Shown here: positions 1-8,357 of the stretch, piece after piece
Layout of the letters: each line of letters starts with the position of its first letter
Position numbering within the stretch: position 1 is the stretch's first letter
Assembly (NCBI RefSeq): GCF_003129465.1
Contig: NZ_QFFF01000002.1
Location: 62,001 to 126,000, forward strand
Origin: Sphingosinicella humi
GTDB lineage: Bacteria > Pseudomonadota > Alphaproteobacteria > Sphingomonadales > Sphingomonadaceae
Direction of reading: 5' to 3'
DNA: 64,000 nucleotides
Notes under the pieces: model-generated
Seen by the model: the letters and a program-made list of their open reading frames with translations, nothing else
Databases searched by the model: none
What the model was told of the DNA's origin: nothing
Made by a program: the position numbers and the translations under genes

Positions 1-284
1 ATGTTGAAGATGATCTCGAGGTCCTGCCCGCCGGCATGGAAGACCTTGAGCACATCCTCATTATTGACGAGGAGGTTGAGGAGCGGCGTCAGGTCCAATC
101 CCTCGGCCTTGGGATCGATCGCCGCGGCCTCCTCCTGGTTGCCGATCTGGATCAGGCAGAGGTCCGGCCAATAGGTGTTTTCCCGCATGAATTCGGTATC
201 GACGGCGACGAACTCGGATCGGGAGAGGCGTTCGCACAGGGCAAGCAGCGACTCGCTGTCGGTGATCAACGGATGAATATGCAT
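1..284 (-). CDS. rnd: Ribonuclease D, N-terminal part (cut by window edge)
   Basis: RNase D is a DEDD-type 3'-5' exonuclease that trims tRNA and other stable RNA precursors. Only the first 94 or so codons are present. Reading leftwards from an ATG at 284, the protein begins MHIHPLITDSESLLALCERL and contains FVAVDTEFMRENTYWPDLCL, the ExoI motif with the first two metal-binding acidic residues (D and E of DTE), followed by LIQIG and a VFHAGGQDLEI segment that fits the ExoII motif. The gene diverges from aspS, a common alphaproteobacterial neighbour. The rest lies outside the window. Confidence 0.9.
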   Translation of the reverse strand, partial: MHIHPLITDSESLLALCERLSRSEFVAVDTEFMRENTYWPDLCLIQIGNQEEAAAIDPKAEGLDLTPLLNLLVNNEDVLKVFHAGGQDLEIIFN

Positions 285-390
285 CGGCCGCCTCTTAACG
301 ACGGGCTCCTCCCTTGACAAAGGGGCTGTGCCACCCGAAGCGCACGCCGGTTGAATTTCACTCTATAGTCGAACCGGGGACCGAGCCCTT

Positions 391-2205
391 ATGCACGCCT
401 ATCGCACTCATAGCTGCGCTGAATTGCGCGCCTCCCACGTCGGCGAGCGCGTCAAGCTGTCGGGCTGGATCCATCGCAAGCGCGACCATGGCGGCGTGCT
501 CTTCATCGATCTTCGCGATCATTTCGGGCTCACCCAGGTTGTCGCCAATGCCGATACAGAGGCGCTGAAGATCCTGGACCGGCTGCGGGCCGAGTCGGTG
601 GTCACCATCACCGGCAAGGTCGTCGCCCGCGGCGCCGAGGCCACCAACCCGAACCTCGCCACCGGCGAGATTGAGGTCGTCGCCGAGGAGGTGACGGTCC
701 AGTCCGCTGCCGAGGAGTTGCCGCTGCCTGTCGCGGGGGAGGCCGACTATCCCGAGGATATCCGCCTTCGCTACCGCTATCTCGACCTTCGCCGGGAGCG
801 GCTGCACCGCAACATTGTCCTTCGCAGCCAGGTGATCAGCTCCATCCGCCGCCGCATGGTCGACCAGGGCTTCACCGAGTTCCAGACGCCGATCCTCACC
901 GCCTCCAGCCCCGAGGGCGCGCGCGACTATCTAGTGCCGAGCCGCGTCCATCCCGGCAAATTCTACGCGCTCCCGCAGGCGCCGCAGATGTTCAAGCAGC
1001 TGATCATGGTCGCTGGTTTCGATAAATATTTTCAGATCGCGCCCTGCTTCCGCGACGAGGACGCCCGCGCCGACCGGAGCCCGGGCGAATTCTACCAGCT
1101 CGACCTCGAGATGAGCTTCGTCACGCAGGACGACGTGTTCGCGGCCCTGGAGCCGGTGCTTGGCGGCGTCTTCGAGGAGTTCGCGAACGGCAGACAAGTC
1201 ACCAAGGCACCGTTCCCCCGCATCGCCTACAAGGAAGCGATGCTGAAATACGGCTCCGACAAGCCGGACCTGCGCAACCCGATCGAGATTTCCGACGTGT
1301 CGGAGCATTTCAAAGGCTCCGGCTTCGGCCTCTTCGCCCGTATGGTCGAGAGCGGCAGCGTGGTGCGCGCCATTCCGGCGCCGGGGACGGCGGACAAGAG
1401 CCGCAAGTTCTTCGATGACATGAACGACTGGGCGCGCAGCGAAGGCCATGCCGGCCTCGGCTACATCACGCAGAAGAATGGCGAGTTGGGCGGGCCCATC
1501 GCCAAGAACCATGGTGAGGAGGCGACTCGCAAGCTCATCGCGGAGCTCGGCCTCGGCCCCAATGACGGCCTCTTCTTCGCCGCCGGCAAGGAAGCGCAGG
1601 CCGCGAAGCTCGCCGGCCTCGCCCGCACCCGCGTCGCCGAACAGCTTGGCCTCATCGACGAGAACGAGTTCAAATTCTGCTGGATCGTCGACTTCCCGAT
1701 GTTCGAATATGACGAGGATGCGAAGAAAATCGACTTCAGCCACAACCCCTTCTCGATGCCACAGGGCGAGCTGGAGGCGCTGGAGACCAAGGATCCGCTC
1801 GATATCCTCGCCTACCAGTACGACATCGTCTGCAACGGCGTGGAGCTGTCCTCGGGCGCGATCCGGAATCATCGACCGGACATCATGTACAAGGCGTTCG
1901 AGATCGCCGGCTACAGCAAGAGCCAAGTCGACGAAGACTTCTCCGGCATGATCAACGCCTTCAAATATGGCGCGCCCCCGCACGGCGGCTCGGCGCCGGG
2001 CATCGACCGCATCGTCATGCTGCTCGCCGGCGAGCCCAACATCCGCGAGGTCGTCCTTTTCCCGATGAACCAGCGGGCCGAGGACCTGATGATGAACGCG
2101 CCCAGCGAAGTCACCGCCAAGCAGCTCCGCGAGCTCCACATCCGCATCGTCGAGCCGGCCGGCACGGCAAAGCAGGACCCGGCACGGACGGTTGCGCTGG
2201 AGTAG
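391..2205 (+). CDS. aspS: Aspartyl-tRNA synthetase
   Basis: This class IIb synthetase charges tRNA-Asp; bacterial forms that also serve tRNA-Asn cannot be told apart here. The 604-aa length is normal for the bacterial type. An N-terminal OB-fold anticodon-binding domain (about residues 1-105, with [15 protein letters not shown]) is followed by the catalytic core. Motif 2 is [19 protein letters not shown], and motif 3 is GIDRIVML near the C terminus. The bacterial GAD insertion domain lies between them. A TATAGT at 364-369 could be a -10 element close to the ATG. The gene diverges from rnd, and its 3' end is followed by a palindromic repeat before the PPK2 gene. Confidence 0.97.
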   Translation: MHAYRTHSCAELRASHVGERVKLSGWIHRKRDHGGVLFIDLRDHFGLTQVVANADTEALKILDRLRAESVVTITGKVVARGAEATNPNLATGEIEVVAEEVTVQSAAEELPLPVAGEADYPEDIRLRYRYLDLRRERLHRNIVLRSQVISSIRRRMVDQGFTEFQTPILTASSPEGARDYLVPSRVHPGKFYALPQAPQMFKQLIMVAGFDKYFQIAPCFRDEDARADRSPGEFYQLDLEMSFVTQDDVFAALEPVLGGVFEEFANGRQVTKAPFPRIAYKEAMLKYGSDKPDLRNPIEISDVSEHFKGSGFGLFARMVESGSVVRAIPAPGTADKSRKFFDDMNDWARSEGHAGLGYITQKNGELGGPIAKNHGEEATRKLIAELGLGPNDGLFFAAGKEAQAAKLAGLARTRVAEQLGLIDENEFKFCWIVDFPMFEYDEDAKKIDFSHNPFSMPQGELEALETKDPLDILAYQYDIVCNGVELSSGAIRNHRPDIMYKAFEIAGYSKSQVDEDFSGMINAFKYGAPPHGGSAPGIDRIVMLLAGEPNIREVVLFPMNQRAEDLMMNAPSEVTAKQLRELHIRIVEPAGTAKQDPARTVALE

Positions 2206-2228
2206 ACCCGAGCCGATTGTCACCGCCA

Positions 2229-2316
2229 CCGTTCGGGCTGAGCTTGTCGAAGCCCTTCCCTATCTTCTAACCAGAGCAAGAGAAGGGCAGCCCTTCGACA
2301 GGCTCAGGGCGAACGG
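2229..2316. repeat. Palindromic intergenic repeat, family A (GTTCGGGCTGAGC type)
   Basis: The left arm CCGTTCGGGCTGAGCTTGTC (continuing into GAAGCCCTT) is answered by a near-complementary right arm ending in CTCAGGGCGAACGG. The RNA would fold into a long hairpin with a loop of about 25 nt. A second copy of the same family lies at 7163-7252. The element sits between aspS and the PPK2 gene, both on the + strand, so it may attenuate or process the transcript. Confidence 0.85.
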
Positions 2317-2328
2317 AGTGGGGGTGTC

Positions 2329-3108
2329 GTGACGATCAACCTCTCAGACTATGAATCCGGCGCGAAGTTCCGGGGCGACTATTCCAGCACTTTGGACACC
2401 CTCCAGGAGCGGCTCGCCCGAATCCTGGTCGCGCACGTCGTCCACAACAAGCGCAGCGTGGTGGTCGTCGAAGGCTGGGACGCTGCCGGGAAGGGCGGGG
2501 CGATCAAGCGCCTCACCGCCGAATGGGACCCGCGCTCCTATTCGGTCTGGCCGATCGGCGCGCCGACGGAGGAGGAGAAGGGCCGCCACTTCCTCTGGCG
2601 TTTCTGGCGGAGGTTGCCGGGCCAGGGCGAGATCGCCGTCTTCGACCGGAGCTGGTACGGCCGCGTCCTCGTCGAACGGGTGGAAGGGCTGGCGAGCGAG
2701 CGCGAATGGCGGCGCGCCTATGACGAGATCAACGAGTTCGAAAGCCAGCAGGTGGAGGACGGCACGGCGCTGGTGAAGCTCTTCTTCCACGTCACCCAGG
2801 AGACCCAGGACGAGCGCCTCCGCGCCCGGCTCGATCACCCGTGGAAGCGCTGGAAGGTCAACGCCGACGATTTTCGCAATCGGGCCCGGCGCGGGGATTA
2901 TCTTAAGGCGCTCGCGGACATGTTCGCCCACACCGACACCCGCTGGGCTCCGTGGACGGTGATCGACGGCCACAACAAGAAAGCCGCCCGCATCGCCGCG
3001 CTCACCGCCGTAGCCGAAGCGCTCGAGAAGCATGTGCCGATGAAGCCGCCGCAGCCTTCTCCCGAGATCGGGGCACTCGCCCGCCAGGCTTTCGGAAAAG
3101 ATGGTTGA
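2329..3108 (+). CDS. Polyphosphate kinase 2 family protein
   Basis: PPK2 enzymes move phosphate between polyphosphate and nucleotides (ADP/GDP or AMP, depending on class). The protein is 259 aa with a GTG start. It has a P-loop GWDAAGKGG at about residues 49-57, a Walker B/lid segment with VFDRSWYGRVLVERVEG near 105-120, and a basic tail segment (LDHPWKRWKVNADDFRNRARRG) typical of the single-domain PPK2 fold. Which class it belongs to (ADP- or AMP-preferring) cannot be decided by eye. It stands alone behind repeat family A; no ppk1 or exopolyphosphatase gene is adjacent. Confidence 0.88.
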   Translation: MTINLSDYESGAKFRGDYSSTLDTLQERLARILVAHVVHNKRSVVVVEGWDAAGKGGAIKRLTAEWDPRSYSVWPIGAPTEEEKGRHFLWRFWRRLPGQGEIAVFDRSWYGRVLVERVEGLASEREWRRAYDEINEFESQQVEDGTALVKLFFHVTQETQDERLRARLDHPWKRWKVNADDFRNRARRGDYLKALADMFAHTDTRWAPWTVIDGHNKKAARIAALTAVAEALEKHVPMKPPQPSPEIGALARQAFGKDG

Positions 3109-3177
3109 GGGGGCGTAACGAGAAACTTTCCGGCTTAGTTATGGTTAAAGCGAAATCAACCATAAGGGAGGCGATCC

Positions 3178-3603
3178 ATGCGAAGGATACACGCCATCGC
3201 GCTGCTGCTGGCGGCGACGGGCCTGTCCGCCTGCACCTATTATGACGATTACGGCTATGGCCCGGAATATGCCTCAGCCTGGGGCGAGTATGGCGACTAT
3301 GGCTATGCCGGCGATTATTATCGACCGGACCGCTGGCGGGACCGCGACACCAATCTGAGCGGCGCCGGCGTCCGGCAGCTCGACCCGTGGCTCGCCTTGA
3401 CGCCGGAGGGGAGGGACATCGTCGCCTTCGGGTTCGACACGGACGCCGACGGCTGGATCGCGGAGGACATAGCGGAGCGCGCGAACATCTGGTTCCGCCA
3501 CTATGCCGACACGGACGAGGACATGCGGCTCACCGATCCTGAAATCCGGGTGGCGCTGGTACAGGGCTCGCGCGACCGGTCCTGGATGCCGGGCGGCTAC
3601 TGA
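3178..3603 (+). CDS. Small lipoprotein with EF-hand-like loops
   Basis: The protein has 141 aa. A signal peptide ends in the lipobox LSAC with the acylated Cys at residue 19, predicting an envelope lipoprotein. Residues 20-60 are rich in Y, G and D. The C-terminal half contains two calcium-loop-like stretches: DTDADGWIAEDI, which lacks the final Glu, and DTDEDMRLTDPE, which matches the 12-residue EF-hand loop including Glu at position 12. The function is unknown. It overlaps greB tail to tail by 7 bp. The ATG follows a GGAGGCGATCC ribosome-binding region. Confidence 0.75.
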   Translation: MRRIHAIALLLAATGLSACTYYDDYGYGPEYASAWGEYGDYGYAGDYYRPDRWRDRDTNLSGAGVRQLDPWLALTPEGRDIVAFGFDTDADGWIAEDIAERANIWFRHYADTDEDMRLTDPEIRVALVQGSRDRSWMPGGY

Positions 3604-4094
3604 GCCGAGCCCGGCTCCGGGTAGCCGATCGCCATGATCTCGAATTCCTTTTCTCCGGCGGGGAGCTGGACGCGGCGGAGGTCTCCCACGGCCGCGCGGC
3701 GGATCGCCCGGGCGAGCGGCGAGTTCCAGCTGATCCTGCCCTCGCCCGCGTCCGCCTCGTCCTCGCCGACCAAGGTGACGATGCGGCGATTGTCCTCCTC
3801 GTCGGCGAGGGTCACGGTGGCGCCGAAATAGACGCGGCCCTGATCGGGCTGGTTCGCGGGATTGACGACCGAGGCCTTGGCCATCCGCTTCGACAGGAAT
3901 GTGATCCGCCGGTCGATCTCGCGCAGCCGCTTGCGGCCGTAGATATAGTCGCCATTCTCGGACCGGTCGCCATTGGCCGCCGCCCAGCTGATCGTCTCGA
4001 CCAGCTTCGGCCGTTCCACGGCGAACAGCGCCTCATATTCCTCGCGGAGGCGGCGATAGCCTTCGGGCGTGATGTAATTGGGTCTGTCGGTCAT
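3597..4094 (-). CDS. greB: Transcript cleavage factor GreB
   Basis: GreA/GreB factors enter the RNA polymerase secondary channel and stimulate cleavage of backtracked RNA. The 165-aa protein has the N-terminal coiled coil (about residues 1-80, with ITPEGYRRLREEYEAL and the acidic-tip region NGDRSENGDYIYGRKRLREIDRRI) and a C-terminal FKBP-like domain (VYFGATVTLADEEDN to the end). The GDYIYGRKRLREID segment fits GreB better than GreA. It converges on the lipoprotein gene, with stop codons overlapping. Confidence 0.88.
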   Translation of the reverse strand: MTDRPNYITPEGYRRLREEYEALFAVERPKLVETISWAAANGDRSENGDYIYGRKRLREIDRRITFLSKRMAKASVVNPANQPDQGRVYFGATVTLADEEDNRRIVTLVGEDEADAGEGRISWNSPLARAIRRAAVGDLRRVQLPAGEKEFEIMAIGYPEPGSAQ

Positions 4095-4136
4095 ATGCGT
4101 CCGATGCCTTGCCGCCGCGACGCGCCGGGGAGGCTA

Positions 4137-6182
4137 TCAGCCCGGCCGGCTCTTGCCGAGATAATAGGACAGCCGCGTGGCTTGCTGCGCATTGGTTCGG
4201 CCAGGGTTGAGCGCGTCATAGACCACGGCGTTCTCCAGCACCCGCTGCACATAGCCGCGGGTCTCGCTGAACGGGATCTGCTCGATCCAGGTCACCACGT
4301 CGACACCGGGCGTGCGCGGGTCGCCGAACTCGTTGACCCAGCGGCGGACATTGCCGGCGCCCGCATTGTAGCTGGCGATCGCGAGCGGGGCATAGCCGTT
4401 CCACTGGTCCATCAGCCGGGCGAAATAATGGCTGCCGAGCATGATGTTGTAGCCGGGATCGCTGGTGAGGCGCGACAGGTCGTAGGAAAGCCCCATGCGC
4501 GAGCTCGTCTCGCGTGCCGTTCCCGGCATCAGCTGCATCATGCCCCTGGCGCCGGCGTGGCTGACGGCTGCCCGATCGAAGGAGCTTTCCTGGCGGATGA
4601 TGCCATGGGCGAGCGACCAGAGATGGTTTTGCGTCGGCGGGATCTGCACCTCGGGATAGCTGGCCGCGACGTAGAAGTCCGATCCGTCGTTGCGGGCATC
4701 GCGCGCCAGCCAGACGGCGAGGTCCTGCCGGCTCACCTGCCGAGCCAGCTCCGCCGCCAGCGCTCGCTCCCGGTCGTTGGTCGCCTGTTCCGACAAGGCG
4801 CGGATGAAGTCCGTCTGGTCCTTATGGCTGCCGAGCTGTCCCAGCAGCCGAATCGCCTGCACCAGATCCTTGGAATAAAAGGCCGTGCGCTCCCCCGGGC
4901 TGATGGCGATGGCGGTCAGCGGGCGCGGCGCCGGCACCGGCCGGTTGAGCTGCTCCAGCGCGAGCTGGCCGTAGAACAGCTCGGGATAAGCCGCCGCCTT
5001 GCCGAAATGGCTTTGCGCCTGGACGACCTTGCCCTGCGCCTGGGCGGCGCGGCCGGCCCAGTACATGCCCTTGGTCAGCACCTGCGCCGAACGCCCGCCA
5101 TTGGCGTAGCGGACGAACATCGCCTCGGCGTCGGCAGGCCGGTTGAGGCGGTGCATGGCGGTCGTGCCGGCAAGCCAGGCGAGGCTCGTATAATCGTCGC
5201 GCTCGCCATAGGATTGGGCGCTGATATCCGTGCCCGCCGGATAGGCGTCGTCGATCTGCGAAGCGATCTGATAGGCCATCTGCCATTGCCGGTCGTTGGC
5301 CGCGCCGCGCGCCATGACGAGCAACGTCTCGTACCATTTCTCGACATCGTAGGGCCGGAAGGCGAGGGTGCGCGAGCGCGCCAGCAGCGCGCGCGCGGCA
5401 TAGCCCTGGTTGTTGTTGCGCATGCGCTCGGCCCGGTCGCGCAGTACGCCGGCGTGGGTGTTGGCGAGATCGCCGAGCGCGGCCAAGCGAGCATCGGCAT
5501 CCGGCATGCCCGACTGGACAGCAATTCGCGCTTCATAGACCGACCGCCGTGCCGGCGACGTCATCGGCAGCAGGCGGCGCGCGCTGGCGATATCATTGTT
5601 CGCGAGAAGCGTTTCCATCCGCCGGTCGTGATCGTCCATGGTCAAGGCGCCACCGAACAGCGCCAGGATGCGATCGAGATCAGTCTGCGGCAGAACCCCG
5701 CTCTGCCACGCCTGCCGGGCCGCGTCGCGCGCCGCCTGCGTCTGGCCCGTCGCGTGAAGCGCAAAGGCGTAGCGGGCCTGGCCGACTCCAGTCAGCGGCG
5801 GCATCACTCGAAAGTAGGAGACGACTTCGGCGGCGTTCATAGTGTTGGGATCGATCGCCCGTTCCGCGGTCTTGCGCATGGCCGTTTCACCCGGCCAGCC
5901 GCGATAGCTCGTCAGGAAGGAGGCGTAGGAAGAGAAGGGCAGATTGTCGCTTTGGCGCAGGCTGTTCCATCGGGCGAGTCCGGTGCTGACCCGGCTGCCG
6001 ATCGCGGGCGCGGGCGGCACGGCGGCCTGGGACAGGGCGGCCGCGGCCGTCGCGGGGGCGCTCTGGACCGCGGCGGCGGCCAATGGAGTGACCGGCCCGC
6101 TGGTCTGGAGCGCCGCCGCGACCGTTCCGGCGGATGCGAGGAGGACGGCGAAAGCGACGGTATTTTTATGCATGCTGGACAT
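4137..6182 (-). CDS. Soluble lytic murein transglycosylase (Slt70-like)
   Basis: The enzyme cleaves the MurNAc-GlcNAc bond of peptidoglycan with formation of 1,6-anhydroMurNAc, in the periplasm. I start it at ATG 6182, preceded by AGGAGGGGGTCGGCATA, giving 681 aa; a longer upstream frame has no such site. A signal peptide (about residues 1-25) is followed by an Ala-rich linker and a long alpha-superhelical region (about 60-490). The C-terminal SLT domain has the catalytic Glu in IIRQESSFDRAAVSHAGARG followed by MMQLMPGTA, and a later IASYNAGAGNVRRW. It diverges from dapA across 84 bp. Confidence 0.9.
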   Translation of the reverse strand: MSSMHKNTVAFAVLLASAGTVAAALQTSGPVTPLAAAAVQSAPATAAAALSQAAVPPAPAIGSRVSTGLARWNSLRQSDNLPFSSYASFLTSYRGWPGETAMRKTAERAIDPNTMNAAEVVSYFRVMPPLTGVGQARYAFALHATGQTQAARDAARQAWQSGVLPQTDLDRILALFGGALTMDDHDRRMETLLANNDIASARRLLPMTSPARRSVYEARIAVQSGMPDADARLAALGDLANTHAGVLRDRAERMRNNNQGYAARALLARSRTLAFRPYDVEKWYETLLVMARGAANDRQWQMAYQIASQIDDAYPAGTDISAQSYGERDDYTSLAWLAGTTAMHRLNRPADAEAMFVRYANGGRSAQVLTKGMYWAGRAAQAQGKVVQAQSHFGKAAAYPELFYGQLALEQLNRPVPAPRPLTAIAISPGERTAFYSKDLVQAIRLLGQLGSHKDQTDFIRALSEQATNDRERALAAELARQVSRQDLAVWLARDARNDGSDFYVAASYPEVQIPPTQNHLWSLAHGIIRQESSFDRAAVSHAGARGMMQLMPGTARETSSRMGLSYDLSRLTSDPGYNIMLGSHYFARLMDQWNGYAPLAIASYNAGAGNVRRWVNEFGDPRTPGVDVVTWIEQIPFSETRGYVQRVLENAVVYDALNPGRTNAQQATRLSYYLGKSRPG

Positions 6183-6266
6183 TATGCCGACCCCCTCCTT
6201 ATCAGGCCATGAACGATGGCGGATTAGCCTATGTCCGCACATGCTTCCGACGTGAAGGAGACTATC

Positions 6267-7142
6267 ATGTTTCGCGGGTCGATACCGGCTCTGGTGACGC
6301 CATTTCGCGACGAAGCGTTTGACGAGTCCGCGTATCGCGACTTCGTCGAGTGGCAAATTAGTGAAGGAAGTCATGGTCTTGTACCCTGTGGCACGACGGG
6401 GGAGTCCGCGACGCTCCCGGTGGACGAACATTATCGGGTGATCGAAGTCTGCGTCGAGCAGGCCGCCGGTCGAGTCCCGGTCATCGCCGGCTGCGGATCG
6501 AACGACACGGCAAGCGCCATCCGCAGCATGAAGGCGGCCAAGGAGCGCGGAGCCGACGCGGCGCTGATCGTCCTGCCCTATTACAACCGCCCGAATCAGG
6601 AGGGGCTGGTCGCGCATTTCACGGCGCTGGCCGAAGCCTGCGACCTCCCCATCGTCGTCTATAATGTTCCCGGCCGCACCGTCACGGACATCAAGCCCGA
6701 GACCCTGGGGCGGATCGCCAAGCTCCCAACGGTCGTTGCCATCAAGGACGCGAGCGGCGATCTGCCGCGCGTCACCGCCCACCGGCGCCTTTGCGGCACG
6801 GATTTCGTGCAGCTTTCCGGCAATGACGACATGACGCTCGGCTTCATGGCGATGGGCGGCGTCGGCTGCATCTCCGTCACCGCCAATGTCGCGCCGCGTC
6901 TCTGCGCCGATTTCCAGAATGCCTGCCTCGGCGGCGACTGGCAGACCGCGCTCGCCCTCCAGGACAAGCTCTATCCGCTCCACGCCGCCCTGTTCAGCGA
7001 CGCTTCACCGGGGCCCGTTAAATATGCCCTTTCCCGCGTGCGTCCCGAAATGCCTTCCGAGCTTCGCCTGCCGATGACCCCGCCCTCAGAAGCGAGCCGC
7101 AAGGCCGTCGACGCCGCGCTCGCGCATGCGGGGCTTGTGTGA
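6267..7142 (+). CDS. dapA: 4-hydroxy-tetrahydrodipicolinate synthase
   Basis: DapA condenses pyruvate with aspartate semialdehyde, the first committed step to diaminopimelate and lysine. The start is ATG 6267 (MFRGSIPALVTPF) behind GAAGGAG; this gives 291 aa, the normal length, while an in-frame ATG at 6231 would add 12 unconserved residues. The TIM barrel shows GTTGES (substrate-binding Thr pair), YNVPGRT (catalytic Tyr) and the Schiff-base Lys in VVAIKDASGD. The product supplies peptidoglycan precursors, which suits its divergent pairing with a transglycosylase gene. Confidence 0.96.
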   Translation: MFRGSIPALVTPFRDEAFDESAYRDFVEWQISEGSHGLVPCGTTGESATLPVDEHYRVIEVCVEQAAGRVPVIAGCGSNDTASAIRSMKAAKERGADAALIVLPYYNRPNQEGLVAHFTALAEACDLPIVVYNVPGRTVTDIKPETLGRIAKLPTVVAIKDASGDLPRVTAHRRLCGTDFVQLSGNDDMTLGFMAMGGVGCISVTANVAPRLCADFQNACLGGDWQTALALQDKLYPLHAALFSDASPGPVKYALSRVRPEMPSELRLPMTPPSEASRKAVDAALAHAGLV

Positions 7143-7162
7143 ACCGCCGTCCCTACACACAC

Positions 7163-7252
7163 ACCGTTCGCCCTGAGCCTGTCGAAGAGCTGCGCTCCCG
7201 TCTTTCGGCTGGAAGAGAAGGGAAGGGCTTCGACAAGCTCAGCCCGAACGGT
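7163..7252. repeat. Palindromic intergenic repeat, family A
   Basis: The left arm ACCGTTCGCCCTGAGCCTGT is answered by a right arm ending AAGCTCAGCCCGAACGGT. It is the same element as at 2229-2316, in the opposite arm order. It lies between dapA and smpB (both +) and could form a transcript hairpin. Confidence 0.85.
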
Positions 7253-7274
7253 CCGGGTACGGTGAACTGATCAA

Positions 7275-7757
7275 ATGGCCCGTCCGCGTCCTGAGAGTTT
7301 CGACAAGGCGAAGGTTGTCGCTGAGAACCGGCGCGCGCGCTACGATTATGCCATTGAGGATAAATATGAGGCCGGCATCGCGCTCACCGGTACCGAGGTG
7401 AAGTCGCTGCGTTTCGGCGAGGGCTCGATCGCCGAGAGCTATGCCGAGGTGAAGGACGAGGAAGTCTGGCTGATCAACGCCAACATTCCCGAGTTCAGCC
7501 ACGGCAACCGCTTCAATCATGAGCCGAAGCGTCCGCGCAAGCTGCTCCTGCACCAGCGCGAAATCGCGAAACTCCACGGCGCCGTCGCCCGGCAGGGCAT
7601 GACGCTCGTGCCGCTCTCCATCTATTTCAACAGCCGGGGCCGGGCCAAGGTGGAGCTGGCGCTGGCGCGGGGCCGCAAGGCGCCCGACAAGCGCGCCCAC
7701 GAAAAGGAAAAGGACTGGAAGAGGGAGCAGGGCCGCCTGCTCAGGCAGCATGGATAG
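7275..7757 (+). CDS. smpB: SsrA-binding protein SmpB
   Basis: SmpB binds tmRNA and delivers it to stalled ribosomes for trans-translation. At 160 aa it has the normal length. The family pattern is clear: [30 protein letters not shown] at the N-terminal end (seen at residues 17 to 46), then LTLVPL-like [26 protein letters not shown], and a basic C-terminal tail ([20 protein letters not shown]) that enters the decoding site. Its stop overlaps the DUF2062 gene by 8 bp. Confidence 0.97.
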   Translation: MARPRPESFDKAKVVAENRRARYDYAIEDKYEAGIALTGTEVKSLRFGEGSIAESYAEVKDEEVWLINANIPEFSHGNRFNHEPKRPRKLLLHQREIAKLHGAVARQGMTLVPLSIYFNSRGRAKVELALARGRKAPDKRAHEKEKDWKREQGRLLRQHG

Positions 7758-8322
7758 GGACAAGGCGTGGCTCGCCCGCCTGATCAAGAAGAACATGCCG
7801 AGCCGGGAGGAGCTGGCGGAGAACCGCTGGATCAAGCCCTTCGGCCATCGTGTGCTCCACAGCGAATTCTGGCGCTTCACCCGCCGCTCGGTGCCGCGCG
7901 GCGTCGCGATCGGGCTGCTCGTCGGCATCTTCCTGATGATACCGGGGCTCCAGATCATCGGCGCCGCGCTGCTTGCCGTGCCGTTCCGCGCCAATATTCC
8001 GGTGGCCGCGGCGATGACCTTCCTCAGCAATCCGGCGACGACCCCCTTCATCCTCGGCGGCTCGTTCGTGGTCGGAAGCTTCCTTGGCTTCGGCGGCGAC
8101 AAGGCCGCTTTCTATGCGATGTGGGAAGGGGACGCGAGCCTACGCGAATGGCTGTTCTGGTTCGCGTCCGATGCCGCACCAGCCGCCCTCGGCGGGCTGC
8201 TTGTGGTCGCCGTCGTGACGGCGGCCATCGGCTATGTTCTGGCCGATCATGGCTGGCGCTGGTGGCAGGCCCGTAAGTGGAAGCGGCGCTCGGCCGGACG
8301 CAATCCCGATCCAGCCGACTGA
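7750..8322 (+). CDS. DUF2062 membrane protein
   Basis: This is a 190-aa DUF2062 family protein of unknown function. It has a basic N-terminal cytoplasmic part (residues 1-50) and about three hydrophobic segments: [20 protein letters not shown], the [18 protein letters not shown] region behind the conserved SNPATTP motif, and a C-terminal [20 protein letters not shown] helix. The C terminus is basic. The start codon lies inside smpB (8-bp overlap), so the two are probably translationally coupled. Confidence 0.82.
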   Translation: MDRDKAWLARLIKKNMPSREELAENRWIKPFGHRVLHSEFWRFTRRSVPRGVAIGLLVGIFLMIPGLQIIGAALLAVPFRANIPVAAAMTFLSNPATTPFILGGSFVVGSFLGFGGDKAAFYAMWEGDASLREWLFWFASDAAPAALGGLLVVAVVTAAIGYVLADHGWRWWQARKWKRRSAGRNPDPAD

Positions 8323-8357
8323 TTCACAGCAATATTGATCGAGAGGAACCGAAGACG

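Noticed and set aside
4095-6212. 705-codon open frame on the + strand opposite the transglycosylase gene
   Set aside because: It is antisense to a gene with a full set of SLT motifs, has no domain I recognise, and such long shadow frames are normal in DNA this GC-rich.
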